From Bradysia coprophila (Eukaryota > Arthropoda > Insecta > Diptera > Sciaridae): DNA of 64,000 bases. Each line of letters starts with the position of its first letter. Positions within the stretch are counted from its first letter, which is position 1. The stretch covers positions 124,001-188,000 of the forward strand of contig NW_023503649.1 of NCBI RefSeq assembly GCF_014529535.1, in the 5' to 3' direction. The position numbers and the translations under genes were made by a program. Below are positions 35,284-61,705 of this stretch, piece after piece. The notes beneath the pieces are model-generated. The model made no database searches, was not told where the DNA came from, and was given only the letters and a program-made list of their open reading frames with translations.

Positions 35284-37892
35284 TTAGATCTTATTGAACG
35301 CAGCAACATCGACCGACTGTACGATGTCCTCGTTCTTTTCGATTTCTTCGGTCAACCAGTCAATGGACACTTTATCGTCTTCTACGACGCACGAAATACT
35401 CAGTTTGTGTATGCCGAACGCTAACGGTATTAATTTAGCAGCACCCCAAAGAAGACCGTCGGTGGATATTTTACGAACTTCTTCCTCCATTTTCTTCATG
35501 TCAGTCTCGTCATCCCACGGCTTTACATCTAAGATAACATTTGACTTAGCAATGAGAGCCGGCTCTGCAATGGACAATTTTCCTTTATTAGATCTGATTC
35601 AATTCAATTTTAGATGGGGCAAACTTACTCTTTGACTTTTTCGCTGCATACTCAGCTAATCTCTGTTCGCGAATCTTTGCGGCAGCTTCATCTTCGTCCT
35701 CAGAATCAGAGCCAAATAGATCAACGCCATCATCATCATCTGACTTACTATTACTGGCGGCTGCTGGAGCTGGAGCTGCCTGAGCCGGTCCATTGCTTAC
35801 TGACTGCAATCGTGATTCCAATTTACTGATGCGATCTTCTGTCTTCAAAGAGGTTTTCTTCAGCTGTTCGACGACTGAAATTTCGAAAAGGAATTTAGAT
35901 CGTTCGATAGTCACATCAAATAATGGCTGTCTTTACTTTCTCGAAGGGACGCATTTTCCTTTTCAAGAGATGCAATGCGATCTAGAACATCCTTGCCAGG
36001 TGTTGAAGCTAGTGCAGCGATTCCGTCCATCTGTTGAGAAATAGAATCGAGAATGTAAACCAATTCTAAAATGTGACAGCTGGCCCTATTTGGTTACTTA
36101 CGCGTTCAAGTGAATTCTTAATGTGTTGACGAGCCTTAGCTATTTCATTGACGAGAGTACATTCACCACCAGCCTACACCAAAATTTAGTTAAAATTAGT
36201 AAATTTAGTAAAACTGTGGGCAATAATTCTAAGAACTAAAAAACCAATCAATTTAAATCAAAATTAAGTTGTTAATGAACTACATAATCAAATGATACGA
36301 TCCCTGGTCGCTACTGGAGAGAAACCATTTATAGAACGGGTGGAAAATTTGCGCTTAAATTCCAATGACTTCATGGGAACCGTTTCACTCATAATGAATA
36401 TCAACGACTCCACAGACCAGGTCCACAGTACAACGAAATCATAAATACTCAAACAAAATAAAAACTCTCAGCTACATATTCCAATCAAATCGGCTCAGAC
36501 CTGTGATTTGTCATCAATGCAATTTGCAGCCAGTTTCTTTTTCTCAGCTTTTGATCGTTTTTCCTTTGGTTTAATTTCAACGTCAATCACCTTCCTTTCA
36601 GCTTGCGTTGAAAGGTCCTCGGATACGAAACTGTCCTCTTTGGTAACCTTTTTCGCCTTCCGTTGCTTCTTCGGCTTATTGCCGGTGACTGTTTCGAAAG
36701 CAGCTTGAAAGGGACACTCTTTCGCTTCATCGATTTCCTTATTATTTTCAATCGATTGTAATGACTCGGCAGTGTTTTGCTTTGTCATCTGTTTGGTCTT
36801 ATTATTTTTGTCTTTCTTTGCCTTAGTTTTGTGTACGGGGGCGTCACTAGACGATGATGTTGCAGATGACACTACTGACGGTTGAACCGGTTGAACTTTA
36901 ACTGGTAGCTCAATTATTGATGCAGTTTCCTTCTTTTCCTTTTTGTTGTTTTTCTTAGATTTTTTCATGGGAGATTTAACGACAATCGTGTCAGTTGACA
37001 TCTCTGGCATATCAATAGTGGAAGATCCTTTAAGCAGCTTGTTAAGGATTAAAAAAGACGAGAATTTGGTTAACGTTCATGGGATAAAAAAATGGACTCA
37101 TCTACGCAGTAGGCGTTATTATTGTAAAAAAGTGGTTTTGAGACTAGAATGACAATGATTTTTGTTAACGATTTTCTGCTGGTAGATTCTAATTAACTAA
37201 AATAATTAAATGCATGGATTGATTGTCATTAGTTCTATAAAGAAAGCTCATTCTTATTAACAACATTGTTCTTGCCACTTCGGATAACGTACTCTTATAA
37301 CAACTTCCCTAATTTTTGTTACGCCTCATCAATCATCTGTTATTGACAACGACGTTTACAATGAATAATGATGGTATATAGCCCTAGCTTCACTTATAGC
37401 AAAAGTGAGGAAGTACAAAAAGAAACAGATGAGTTTTAATGCCGTTTATAAAAGGTTAATTTAACTACTTTTTCATCGAACCCCCGGCTACAGACGGGTC
37501 AGACGGGTCATGGTCAAGAATGCGGGGGTGTAAGATTCAATAACACTTTAGTTAGGTTAGTTTTACATGCCAAATGAATTTTGTATTTCAAATCGTTAAC
37601 TTGTTAGTAATGGGAAATTGTGAATCCAATGAATAGGATTTCGAAGGACTAGAAACTCTACAAAATAAACTCTGTTCTTATCGTTATAGTATGATTGAAA
37701 TAACTGCACATTGAATAACTGCTGCAGCAAACTATGTAAGTGCACAGATGTATACATATTATATACAAAAGAAGACATTCGACATGTGTGTGAACTTACC
37801 TTCGATAAATGTTCGAAGTATTTCTGTTCAGCGTCTTGATATTGAGATTTTTCAACCCAAACACGTTCAGAAGCAAGAGGACAAGCAGCCAT
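35284..37892 (-). CDS. eEF1delta: Elongation factor 1B subunit delta (eEF1-delta)
   Basis: Core exons are 37800..37892, 36102..36173, 35937..36030, 35629..35874 and 35284..35564, giving 261 residues. The product is a guanine-nucleotide exchange factor that reloads eEF1A with GTP. The N-terminus ([31 protein letters not shown]) is the eEF1-delta leader. A leucine-zipper region ([13 protein letters not shown]...VEQLKK) follows. The acidic linker [18 protein letters not shown] is a likely CK2 site. The exchange domain runs [23 protein letters not shown] to the end at [11 protein letters not shown]. An extra in-frame exon (36501..37037) can be inserted after exon 1 to give 440 residues. A CAG six bases before CAACAATAAATAATGG suggests a 5' UTR intron. 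It is tail-to-tail with STRAP, 498 bases apart. Confidence 0.95.
36501..37037 (-). CDS. eEF1delta: Lysine-rich optional exon of eEF1B-delta
   Basis: 179 open codons lie between the first and second core exons of eEF1B-delta. They are bounded by a pyrimidine-rich AAG acceptor (TTTTTTAATCCTTAACAAG) and a CAG|GTCTGA donor, and are phase 0 at both ends. Including or skipping it keeps the downstream frame. The product is basic and low-complexity, with clusters [22 protein letters not shown] and [11 protein letters not shown] that look like nuclear or nucleolar signals, and a serine run. A GVCF-type domain is not seen. Vertebrate EEF1D also makes a long isoform from an alternative exon, but that sequence precedes the core start and is unrelated in sequence as far as I can judge. 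Confidence 0.75.
37300..37459. mobile_element. Degraded TTAA-type MITE copy
   Basis: The right end GCCGTTTATAAAAGGTTAA (37441-37459) matches the terminal sequence of the elements at 38, 40 and 48 kb. CATCTGTTATTGACAACG inside matches the 40-kb copy. The left end is eroded. It lies in eEF1B-delta intron 1. Confidence 0.5.
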
Positions 37893-38579
37893 TATTTATT
37901 GTTGCTGCAAAGCGAAAATAAAAACGATAATTTCTCTGTAAAAATGTGATCGAATTATGCCACGATGATGAAAAAAATCGATTCAACACTCTATTCACAA
38001 GGACACACATTATAGTCCAACGGAATAAACAAAAATTACGCAATTTTCACCTGATATTGAAATGATTTTCGATTCGTTTCGGCTACGATCAGTCTTGATG
38101 AATGACTTTGAACTTAATTTAAGTAAAAACTCAGTAAATTCTTACTTTGAAATTGGTTATAAGACGTGAAAACTCAATCCAGACGGACAAAAAGAACAGC
38201 CGGGAAAGAAAGATGGTTGCGTTTTCTGAGCCGATAGAGCCGACACCGATAAAATATCAGAGAGCAATTTAAAAAGTAAGAGCGCCGATGTGAAACTGCT
38301 TTTGTGGTCGCGTTTTGGCACGAATTCAAATTTCTTTATTTATTTAAGTTTGCTGATTACTTCGACTAATTTACCAAAAATGTATTTTTAACAGAATTGT
38401 ATGTATATGAAGAGCACAAAGGAAATATTCTTTTTGAAGAATTTCTTTGTAATACATGGTTTAAATGACGACTCTCGGATACAGCAACAATAATAGATTT
38501 GAGAAAGCCAGTCGTGTATTAAAATCTATACCAAAGTTTGCGGTTGCAATAAAACGAAGACGGATAAAAACTCCTATCG

Positions 38580-38735
38580 TAACCTGTTACAGACAGATGT
38601 TATCGGTCATGACTTCAGGAATAAGTGCCTAGCTATAGCAAAAAGCAATCTCATAAAAATCTTTAGATCAAACGAAGTAGCAGATCCGATAGTAAAATAA
38701 AATTGCTGATATGTCTGCCGTCTGTGAAAGGTTAA
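38580..38735. mobile_element. TTAA-type MITE, diverged copy
   Basis: It starts GTAACCTGTTACAGACAG and ends CCGTCTGTGAAAGGTTAA, imperfect inverted ends of the family best seen at 48003-48147. It is about 155 bp, non-coding. Confidence 0.6.
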
Positions 38736-39695
38736 AACTAAATTACTGCTAAAGACTTTGTAGTAAAGACTGATATGGAGCTCTTTTCGGTTTGCGACAA
38801 GAAAGTTTATCGAAATTCCAGGGCGTAGCATTGTACATATATTTAGTACACGACAGCTTCAAACTCATAAATCTTCATCTTTTTTTGTCAATGTTATTAA
38901 TTTTTTCCTTATTTTCATTCCACTACTCTTTTGATTCCTCAACCCCATTCCGTTTATGCTGGAGGCACTGGATTGTTAAGTGTCAAACGGAGAGTGTACA
39001 CTACAACACTATCATTCATTTAGTTAAGATGTGGCCGATTACCATAATATCTGACGGAAATGATTACGTTCAACGGAGGTATGCAAGACTACCAGACAAG
39101 ACCGAAAGATAATATACACGTAGAGTGTCAAACGGAATGGAGTAAGAAACTGGGTGTTCCATAATATAATCAGCTACTGCTGTTCAATTCAAGAATGGAG
39201 GCAGCGAACATGCGTTTAAAAGGAAACCAATAGATGTGGTGTAGGAGATAGTGGATGTTTGACGTTTTCTTTTCTTCTATTGATTGATGGTAGTTATGTA
39301 ATTTAAAATTCAGAACCTCTACAATTTTCGTCTTACTTAATTTTCTATTACTATAATTCAGTCCGCATAATTTTACTACTGATATAATATACCTCTCGGT
39401 GAAGCCTGAAATCTACCTGTGAACTAGTAGTTAAAAGTAATAATCATAGTTATAAAGTGTGGATTTTTCGGTCCTATAGTTTTCAAGAACAATGGCCAAG
39501 GAGACGACGAAAGACATGTTAATAATAATGATTAAAATAAATATTTAAACGAAATATAAATTGAATTTTCAATCGTGAACCCTCAGTAAATTCAAATTGA
39601 AATAATTGTGATTGCCATCAACACCTTCATTCGAGCTGTAAATCGAGTGGAGATAGGTTGTAAAGTTAAGAAGCCAACATAAACATAAACATAAA

Positions 39696-41741
39696 ATGTA
39701 CAGAGTTGAAGTACACCGCCGAATAGAACAAGTTATTACCTTATTCCATTACATTGGTCTGTGGCATGACGATAATGACCAAACTAAAAACAAATATCTT
39801 AACTGGGCTAAAACTCTTTGGCATCTCATCGTTTATGGATACTATCCGCTGTCGTTGGCCTTAGGGGCTCTTAACTGTGACAGTGATACGGAAGCTATAT
39901 TTTTAGCCGTCTTGGCAATCGTAGCCACGCTACTCACAATGCGACTGTTCTATTTCGCTTTGGGAAAGGAAAAGATAGTGAATTTTATTCGAACTCTAGG
40001 AGTACATAAAATAAAAGATTCTGAAAAAGAATTTCATCGCGTTGACAATACAGTTGACCTTTTCGGCAGATTTGCAACTTATTTCGAAGCTATGTTGGTG
40101 GTAGCAGTTACCACAATGATATCAATAGCAATGCCATTTCTTTCCTCTGAAAAACATTTTCCGTTGAACATTTACGTTCCATTGGATTGGAGGAATAATG
40201 AATTTTATTATTGGCTCATCTACGTGCTTGTTTCGTATGATCTATTGATGACCATAATATTTTCTTGCTTCAATGTGATCATTTGGTATCTAGTAATGTC
40301 GATCGTATTAGAATACGAAATACTGGGTAATGAGTTTCAGAATATGGGCAAACTTAATAAGACGGATTCAAGATCAGATACATTTGAGAAGGAACTGCTT
40401 TTACTGATTAAACAACACAAAAATCTTCAAAGGTATACTCTTATAGTCATTACCTGTCCAGCAACCTTTTCATAAAATTTTATTATTCACCTACAGGGAA
40501 ACGGTGGGGTTTAATTCATACTTCTCGAGTTTGTTTTTCATCCAAATTGCAACAAGTGGTCTGGCAATTTGTGGTTCCGTTTTTGCTCTTGCATTCGTTC
40601 GTAACATTTTATATTAACCTTTTTGAAACGGCTGGTCATCTGTTATCGACAACATTGACATGGGTTATAAAGTAGTGAAATGAATATTTTAACAATAAAA
40701 GTAATAGATTTTGTATCAAACACACATATTTTACACAGATGAAGTAACAGATTTTCCAATTTTGAACGCTCGCCGTTTCTAAAAGAATATTGAAAAAATT
40801 GTCCAATGACCAACGTCCCGATTTTTTACTGTGAATTCATTGAAAACCGCTGAATCACAATGTTTTTTTTTGTAAAATTCTCGAAATGTTAGTCATGGAT
40901 CACTTTTACCTTTTTGCCTGGTCGTTGTGTTTGGATATAGTAAAAGATTCTCTTGCAGAACGACGCCGAAAATCCAGCCCAATACGGAGTGTATGTCATC
41001 TCTCTGTTGTACAATTTCTTCGATATATTTATGATCACCTACTTCGGCAACGAAATAATTCTCTCAAGTGGTAGATTATCATACTGCTTGTTCGAATCTA
41101 ACTGGATGGATCAGTCTGAACCAACGAAGCAAATTATTTTTATTCTAATGGAAGTTTATAAGCGACCGGAGCAAATAGTCGTTGGAAAATTGTATCCGTT
41201 GGACGTGGAAATATTTACCAATGTGAGTTACATTTTACCGATGAATATTGGGAATGAACTTTTACTCACTGTAACCCCGGAAAATGAGTCGTTATATCAT
41301 TGACATAAGTGTTAATAGTACATTACTATGCAAGGGAAGTAAAGTGATATCTCGTATCCAGATAAGAAAAAGTATCCGAGGGTGGCAGCCCGAGGTACTT
41401 TTACTCATCGTGATACGAGATATCACTTTATTTTCCGTGTGTAGTACGACGTTTTACTATGCGAGTGATGTAAAGGTTATTGCCTATACATGTAATAGCC
41501 TTATTACATGCACCAGCATAGTAAACCTTTTTTCCTGGAGACCTAGTGAGTAAAATAACTTGAGTAATTTTTTAAAACTTTGTATTTTGCTTTGTGTGCC
41601 TGCATCCCCTCCCTTCTGCTCGAGCTACAAACACCACATTTGGAAAAATAAAAAGTTCCGAACAATGACGTAATCTACTATTTCTGATTACAGATATTGA
41701 ATTTTGCTTATCGTATGTTCAACATTTTGAAAAGTATGTAG
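39696..41741 (+). CDS. Insect odorant receptor (7tm_6 family)
   Basis: Four exons: 39696..40432, 40497..40596, 40959..41222 and 41694..41741, 382 residues, the usual size. Odorant receptors are inverted seven-pass ligand-gated channel subunits working with Orco in olfactory neuron dendrites. Several hydrophobic helices are visible in exon 1 (about residues 40-60, 68-88, 125-150, 175-205). Exon 2 gives TM5-6-like sequence. Exon 3 contains ITYFGNEIILSSGRLSYCLFESNWMD, the conserved loop and helix pattern. The last exon ends ILNFAYRMFNILKSM, the typical receptor C-terminus. The intron 2 donor is an atypical GTTCGT, the only one keeping frame. No stop or frameshift was seen, so it looks intact. 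Which receptor it is cannot be said. Confidence 0.9.
40614..40788. mobile_element. TTAA-type MITE in odorant receptor intron 2
   Basis: It starts TTAACCTTTTTGAAACGGC and ends near GCCGTTTCTAAAAG, inverted ends of the same family as 48003-48147. The right TTAA is eroded. The interior carries CATCTGTTATCGACAACA and AAAAGTAATAGATTTT, strings that recur in several places in the window. Confidence 0.7.
41313..41526 (+). mobile_element. 215-bp fold-back MITE, copy B, in odorant receptor intron 3
   Basis: It is the inverse-orientation partner of 6901-7115, about 97 percent identical. It carries the same large hairpin (arms around GTGATATCTCGTATC) and the same small TTTTACTATGC palindrome. It lies wholly inside the last intron of the odorant receptor, about 90 bases past the exon 3 donor, and would form a stable hairpin in the pre-mRNA. 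Confidence 0.88.
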
Positions 41742-42276
41742 GCGGAAAATGCAGCTGTGATGGTGTTGTTGGATATTCACCTTTCCACTGGCTACCTTAA
41801 ATATTTTGCATTTATCTGTAGAAAATACTTAGATCAAAAGAAGTAACATATTCGACAGTTGTCGAGGTTGACATAAAGTGTGAGTTGAAGTTAATAGAAC
41901 AGGTTTTAGATTTTCTCTTCGTTTGCATTTATTTATCATAAATAAAATCATTCTTTTTTTGTTATAGATTATTCATTTTAGTTTCATTTATAACTTATGT
42001 GGATATTTAAGAATATTTTTTGTTTTTCTTGTAATTTAAATACATAATTTTTATCTAGAGGTATTATATTATTATTGTGGTTAAATTTTCCTTTGTTGTA
42101 AATATTAAGTTTCATTTTCTTTTTTTTTAATTTAATGTATGAAAGCGGGGCAGGGTTTGCTCATTTGTTCATTGATAAAAATAAAAATAAAATTTTGTCT
42201 TTTCGTTTTCTGTTTGTTTTTGTTATTTTCTCTGTATAATTACTGTTTCATTACGTGTGATGATGAAATTGTTCAA

Positions 42277-42468
42277 TCATTCATCATCGGTAAATCCTTG
42301 TAAAACATTGTAAATCAATAGGATCGTCAAGAGTACATATTCATGGTAGCCAATGATCAATAATTCGAAATAATCGAAGCGATAAAATTGAAGCAAGCAA
42401 GATGTTAATTGAACAGTCATCGCATACGCACATAAAGTTTCTGCAATTTTACACTTCATCTTAAACAT
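42277..42468 (-). CDS. Possible small membrane protein or exon
   Basis: A 63-codon frame starts MFKMKCKIAETLCAYAMT and ends NVLQGFTDDE. It is open a further 19 codons upstream to an in-frame stop, where a TTAATAG could act as an acceptor. It is hydrophobic in two stretches (about residues 10-27 and 43-57), and codon choice looks coding-like. It might be a micropeptide, an exon of an unseen gene, or chance sequence in the TMEM184 3' UTR. No homolog recognised. Confidence 0.3.
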   Translation of the reverse strand: MFKMKCKIAETLCAYAMTVQLTSCLLQFYRFDYFELLIIGYHEYVLLTILLIYNVLQGFTDDE

Positions 42469-42953
42469 ACCTTTGGCTAAAAACGAACAACCGATGTCAC
42501 CGGACGAAAAATCCTATTAACTTATTTCAGTTAATCACTTGTGGAAATTGTATACACAGGCTGGACTCAATATTTACATTTTCTGGTTGGTTTAAATTTT
42601 AATTACATTCATATTACGTTTTAGGATGTGTCCGATGTCTTTTAGTTAATTGAATATTGTTTGTGTTGGACTGGCATTTCAGAAAAAAGCTCTCAGTTCA
42701 AAAGCTCTTTCTTAAAAATGATAAATTTTTATATAAAAAATGAAATACGAGGCAAGGGATGTAATATTTTAATAGAAAAAACCTAAAAGTTCTAAATTAC
42801 TCATTACAGTGGTCCATAAATAAACGAACGATGAACTAAAACTTTTCAATAATTTTTCTAAAGCACACTTAAATCTATTATATGAAATAAATAAATTAAT
42901 TTTCACATGTATACGAAAGAATTGACTAAATAACATCGTTAAAAAACTAAAAT

Positions 42954-57222
<14,269 letters not shown>

Positions 57223-60200
57223 GCTATAATTCTGAAAAAAACCAGTAGAAAGGGAAACATTATTTTTCGATGAATTTTTCGAATTTAGTGTAATCTTAAC
57301 GTGATACAGGTTATAAAATATTTCTTTTCTAATATTTTCTTGCCTATTAATTCAACTGTGGGGATGGGAAGACAATTACGTTGTGAGAATGATACAACTT
57401 CCAGGATACGGCTCAAGGTTCTTTGAGGATAAAAATATGTTTAGAGCTGCTAATAGTACTTGAAAAGACTGTATCAATTTGATCAGACGAGAATCATACG
57501 AGTCATTTTAAAACGAGATTAATTACCAGGGGGTAACACATATTGCAACGTATTTATAAAATAGCTGTAGCTGTTCATGCACACGCAATGTGAGGTAACA
57601 AAGTTAATGATTCCAATGGGATGACAAACTTTACACATTTTTTCTCGTCGACTTCATTCATTCATTTCTACATTAGCCTGTTTCTTGTAATTATAGAAAT
57701 GCAAATGGCATTCGACAATTATATCTACCTTTCTGTTTGTTCAATATTGACAGTAATTAATTAATCATGAAGCTCGTTAAAAACATACGAGACGTATATT
57801 TGGCGCAATAGGAAAAATTCAGACGTACAACAGAAATATCCATCTGTTATTGTAATTTTGAGGTAGCAACTACAGAAATGTATGTGACAACGGAACCAAT
57901 TCACTCGATTGTTGTATGAGTATATTTTCATCCAATCATTAGTCAATCAATTTCATTCTTAAGAACTGAACAGGTATGATTTAAAAACGATTCCGAACCG
58001 GGGATGTGACCTCTGCATTGAAGAATTAATTTGTTATGTATGCAATGGTCGCTGATTTAATGATTGAATTTCTGTGCAAAGAAAGTCAATTTCTGATGTG
58101 GTGCATCAATTGCGAAACCATAGAATGTTGTTTTGCGACAAACTGAAATAATAACACCATGTGCATACAAGCCGCATAACCAGTAACCAGTATACTTGAA
58201 GGTAATATTAATCGAGTCACGCACTATACAAAAATGTTATTCGTTCAATTGCATTTATTCAAATTCACAACTCAACATTTTGCAGAAAAATAAATGTTTT
58301 TCTTGTCATGTGTACCATACACCTTGCTAAATGCTAAATATTTGAAATCAACAGATCGTACGAATGAAATTTAGCACCTTTTGACTTTAAGTGCTCAACT
58401 CATTTAAAGGAAACATAAAACTCGTCGAAATTGTTTCACATTGTTGTTAACTCTAATGGCTCTAATGTGTCATAAAAGAAAATAAATTTCTATCTCAAGC
58501 ATAAAACAATTTTGGTATCTACTTTCAGATAAGGAGATAAAATGTTGATTCTTTCAAATAAAAACGAGTTACATCATACACAACAGAACAACTTTCAGCT
58601 TCCTCTCTTCGTTAATTGTTTGGCATTAAGTTAAAATTGATTCAATTTATCGTGAGTTATATGATCGTATCACTCAATAAAAACACAAACGCTAAACAAA
58701 ACGAAAAAAACCTGAACAGAAAAATTATAATGACTTCGATATAGATTCAAATGTGTCTGGTTCGCCGTTCGTATGTTATTTTGTTAGTTACGAGTATACA
58801 CAGCACCGTATACGTCAAATTATCAATATTTAATATAATTATCGCATTGTGACACAACTGTAAAAGCGATAATGATAACAAAATGTTGAGACAATTTATT
58901 ACCAACTTTACACGATACGGATGAGAACAGTAATTGTAACTTCAAAAAAGAAAACTTTTGAGTCTGGTATTTCCATTAATTGAATTGACTCAATCGGATT
59001 CATGGAATTGCTTATCACACAAATTAAATAGCCTCGCATTATACACCCGAATATACAGTTGTAATGGTACAATAATTACAGTAGGAGGATTACAGCTTTT
59101 TTTTAACCATTTAGCAGACGCGATAATAACAATTAAATCTATTACTTCTTTTGTTTAATGTCTATATGAGACCATATACTAACATCTTCTTTTGCGACCT
59201 CTTATTTTTGTAATTGCTGCAGATAACGGTTGAATTGTTTCTGTCGAGCTATTCAAATCAAACTCCATGTCATACGCCTACGAACTGAAATCGCAGCTAC
59301 TGAACAATGCGCTAATTTCGGATTTCGTGTAAGGCAATATGGTAACATACAAAAGCATAACGACAGCATTAAAACGTTTATAAATAGAAAATATCGTAAT
59401 TTATGCACCGATTTGAAACACATTCAATTGGATTTCGCCACTGTAAGACCGTTACATGTGTTTAATTGAAGAGTTTTTTTTATGTCTTGTTCGTCTAAAC
59501 AATGTTTTATTACATTTCCACCCAAAAAATACAAGATCGATACTGTAACCTCCACCACAAGTTTAAGAAGAACCGCTAGCACACATGGTATCTACGCAAT
59601 ATATGGATTTTGTAGGTAAATAACGAATTCAAGTGTTTTGGTTACTGTATACTCCAAATTTCGACTGTGCTATAGAATAATAACGCACTGACGACACTTA
59701 TTTCTCAACCATATGGAACGCGAACGTCATAAATGCTTATTATTTTCCTGTCGTGTTATTGTAACCGAAAAGAAAATTACTACACCAAAACGACCAAAAC
59801 TCTTGTTTTCGAAAAGGTCAACAAAACATTGATTCATGTAACCAGGGGATTATCTCGAAATGTTACTAAAATTGAGTCATCCACAATCGTGAAACGTATT
59901 AAAGGTATACCTTAGGTGTCGATTAATTTTGGAAGTAAAAAATATCGTTTGGTAAAAGTATAACTAAACTAATAAACGAAATATGTCAGGGCCAATCTCA
60001 CGAAATCGTTCCAAAACAAGAGAAATATTCTTTATTTGAAGTTGTCACAATTAAAAATATGAAACAATGAAGTAAAATTGCGAATTTACCTGAAATTGCA
60101 CAACTCAATATTCTCGAGGCAATTCTTTTATTTATTGTAATATCCGTCTTATATTTTGCGTTTCTTTCTTTCTTTTCTTTTTTTTTAATAATCACACGTA

Positions 60201-61705
60201 AAAATCACTCAATCAGCACTTTCACCAAATTTTCACAATCCAAGTCCAAGTCGCTGTATTCACATTACTTCTTCAAAAGTTTTTTGTACGATCATTATCA
60301 CGGAAATCTAAGTTTTCTACAGGCAGAACTTAAAAAACACAATTTAATTCTTTCACCTTTGTAACAACGACGGAATGTCAAAAAACTGTGGCCATTATGG
60401 AAACGAGTACTGAATACACTGAACTAGAATAAATGATTGAACAGAGTAGTTCGGTTAAAAGGTGGCTATGTGGCGCTAGTGTGACAGTTTAGCAGTGTTG
60501 ACAATAATATTGCTTATCACGTAAGCGGAATATATTCAAAAACGTAGAATGAAAGAATTGCCTTGCGGACTAGACTTTCTTCGATTGATCTATTAACGGA
60601 GTCATAAATAAGAGACAAGCTCTGACTAATGTTAGCAGTTCGATTTTAAAATTATATTCGTGCTGGTTGACATGAATATGGCCTTTTTCCACGCATTAAA
60701 ATTTTACAAATTACAAATTTTGAGGCACACAAATGTAGGCAGGCATGCGACTCACTATTTTCAAAGATTTTGAAAGACAGTCATTGTTTAGCTACGTTCT
60801 CACACTATTCTCACTTTTATTCACTTATTTCGACGAGAATGTCAAAGTTATTTTAACTTATTTAGATTCTTCGAAATTCAATCCACTCGGTCTCTGAGAG
60901 CTGGAGTATATTTTTTGTGATGAACGAGACTTTCTAACGAGCCCACACACATCAATTCCCGAATCGTTTTCTTGACATAGTAGCCACTCAAAATGTACCT
61001 TAAATCTTGGATTTTTGCTCTAAAATCGACCTCTAGCAACAGAAAAATTCTCTTGTATTAACTATTCAAAACAGTGTTAGTCACAGGTCACCTGACTTTC
61101 CTGAAATTCTCTGGGTAAAACAGAATTTTTCTCGTAATTTAAGCTCTCGGCATGAAAATGAATGATTTGTTCAACGAGGGAAGAAAAGTTGAAAATTTTA
61201 TTTCTACGTCTGTGGCCAGAGCGAAGCGAGACCACAATTTAAATAATTTAATCAAAGTGAATGATTTATACAACTAAACGGTGAAAAATCAAAAATGACC
61301 ATTTCTTGCATTTCATCAACGCGCTTCAAGCAAAAGTGCTTCTAATGACAGGTGTTAAATATTTAGTATGAAAATTTGTTCCAAAATTTACACTGTCCAG
61401 TTTCAGTACTCATGCTCGAAGTACGTTGATTCCATTGAATAAAAAGAATTGATTTTGTTTTGCGGTTTTTATTAATGAAAACAGAAAGTAAATTAATAGA
61501 AGTGAATTCATGTTAATTACTGGTAAATGAATTTCAATTATTTCGAAGCAGTTCAACAGATTCAAAATATAACAAAATTAAAGGAAGACAAATTCAAAGC
61601 AAATAACTCAAAAGAACAAAATGAAAAAAGTCCAAAGCAGTTCGAAGGATCCAAAATATCAAAAATGCTCAAAATTATACAGAAAAGTAAAACAAAGTAA
61701 CAAAA
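57223..61705. other. Gene-free interval upstream of TMEM184
   Basis: It presumably holds the TMEM184 leader exon and promoter, which cannot be placed. A frame at 59230-59469 (79 codons) is unrecognised. A dispersed AATCTATTACTTCT repeat lies near 59,136. AATAAA on the minus strand near 61,467 may end the CCCH gene transcript. Confidence 0.5.

Noticed and set aside
59230-59469. 79-codon plus frame upstream of TMEM184
   Set aside because: No recognisable motif and no supporting exons; near a dispersed repeat.
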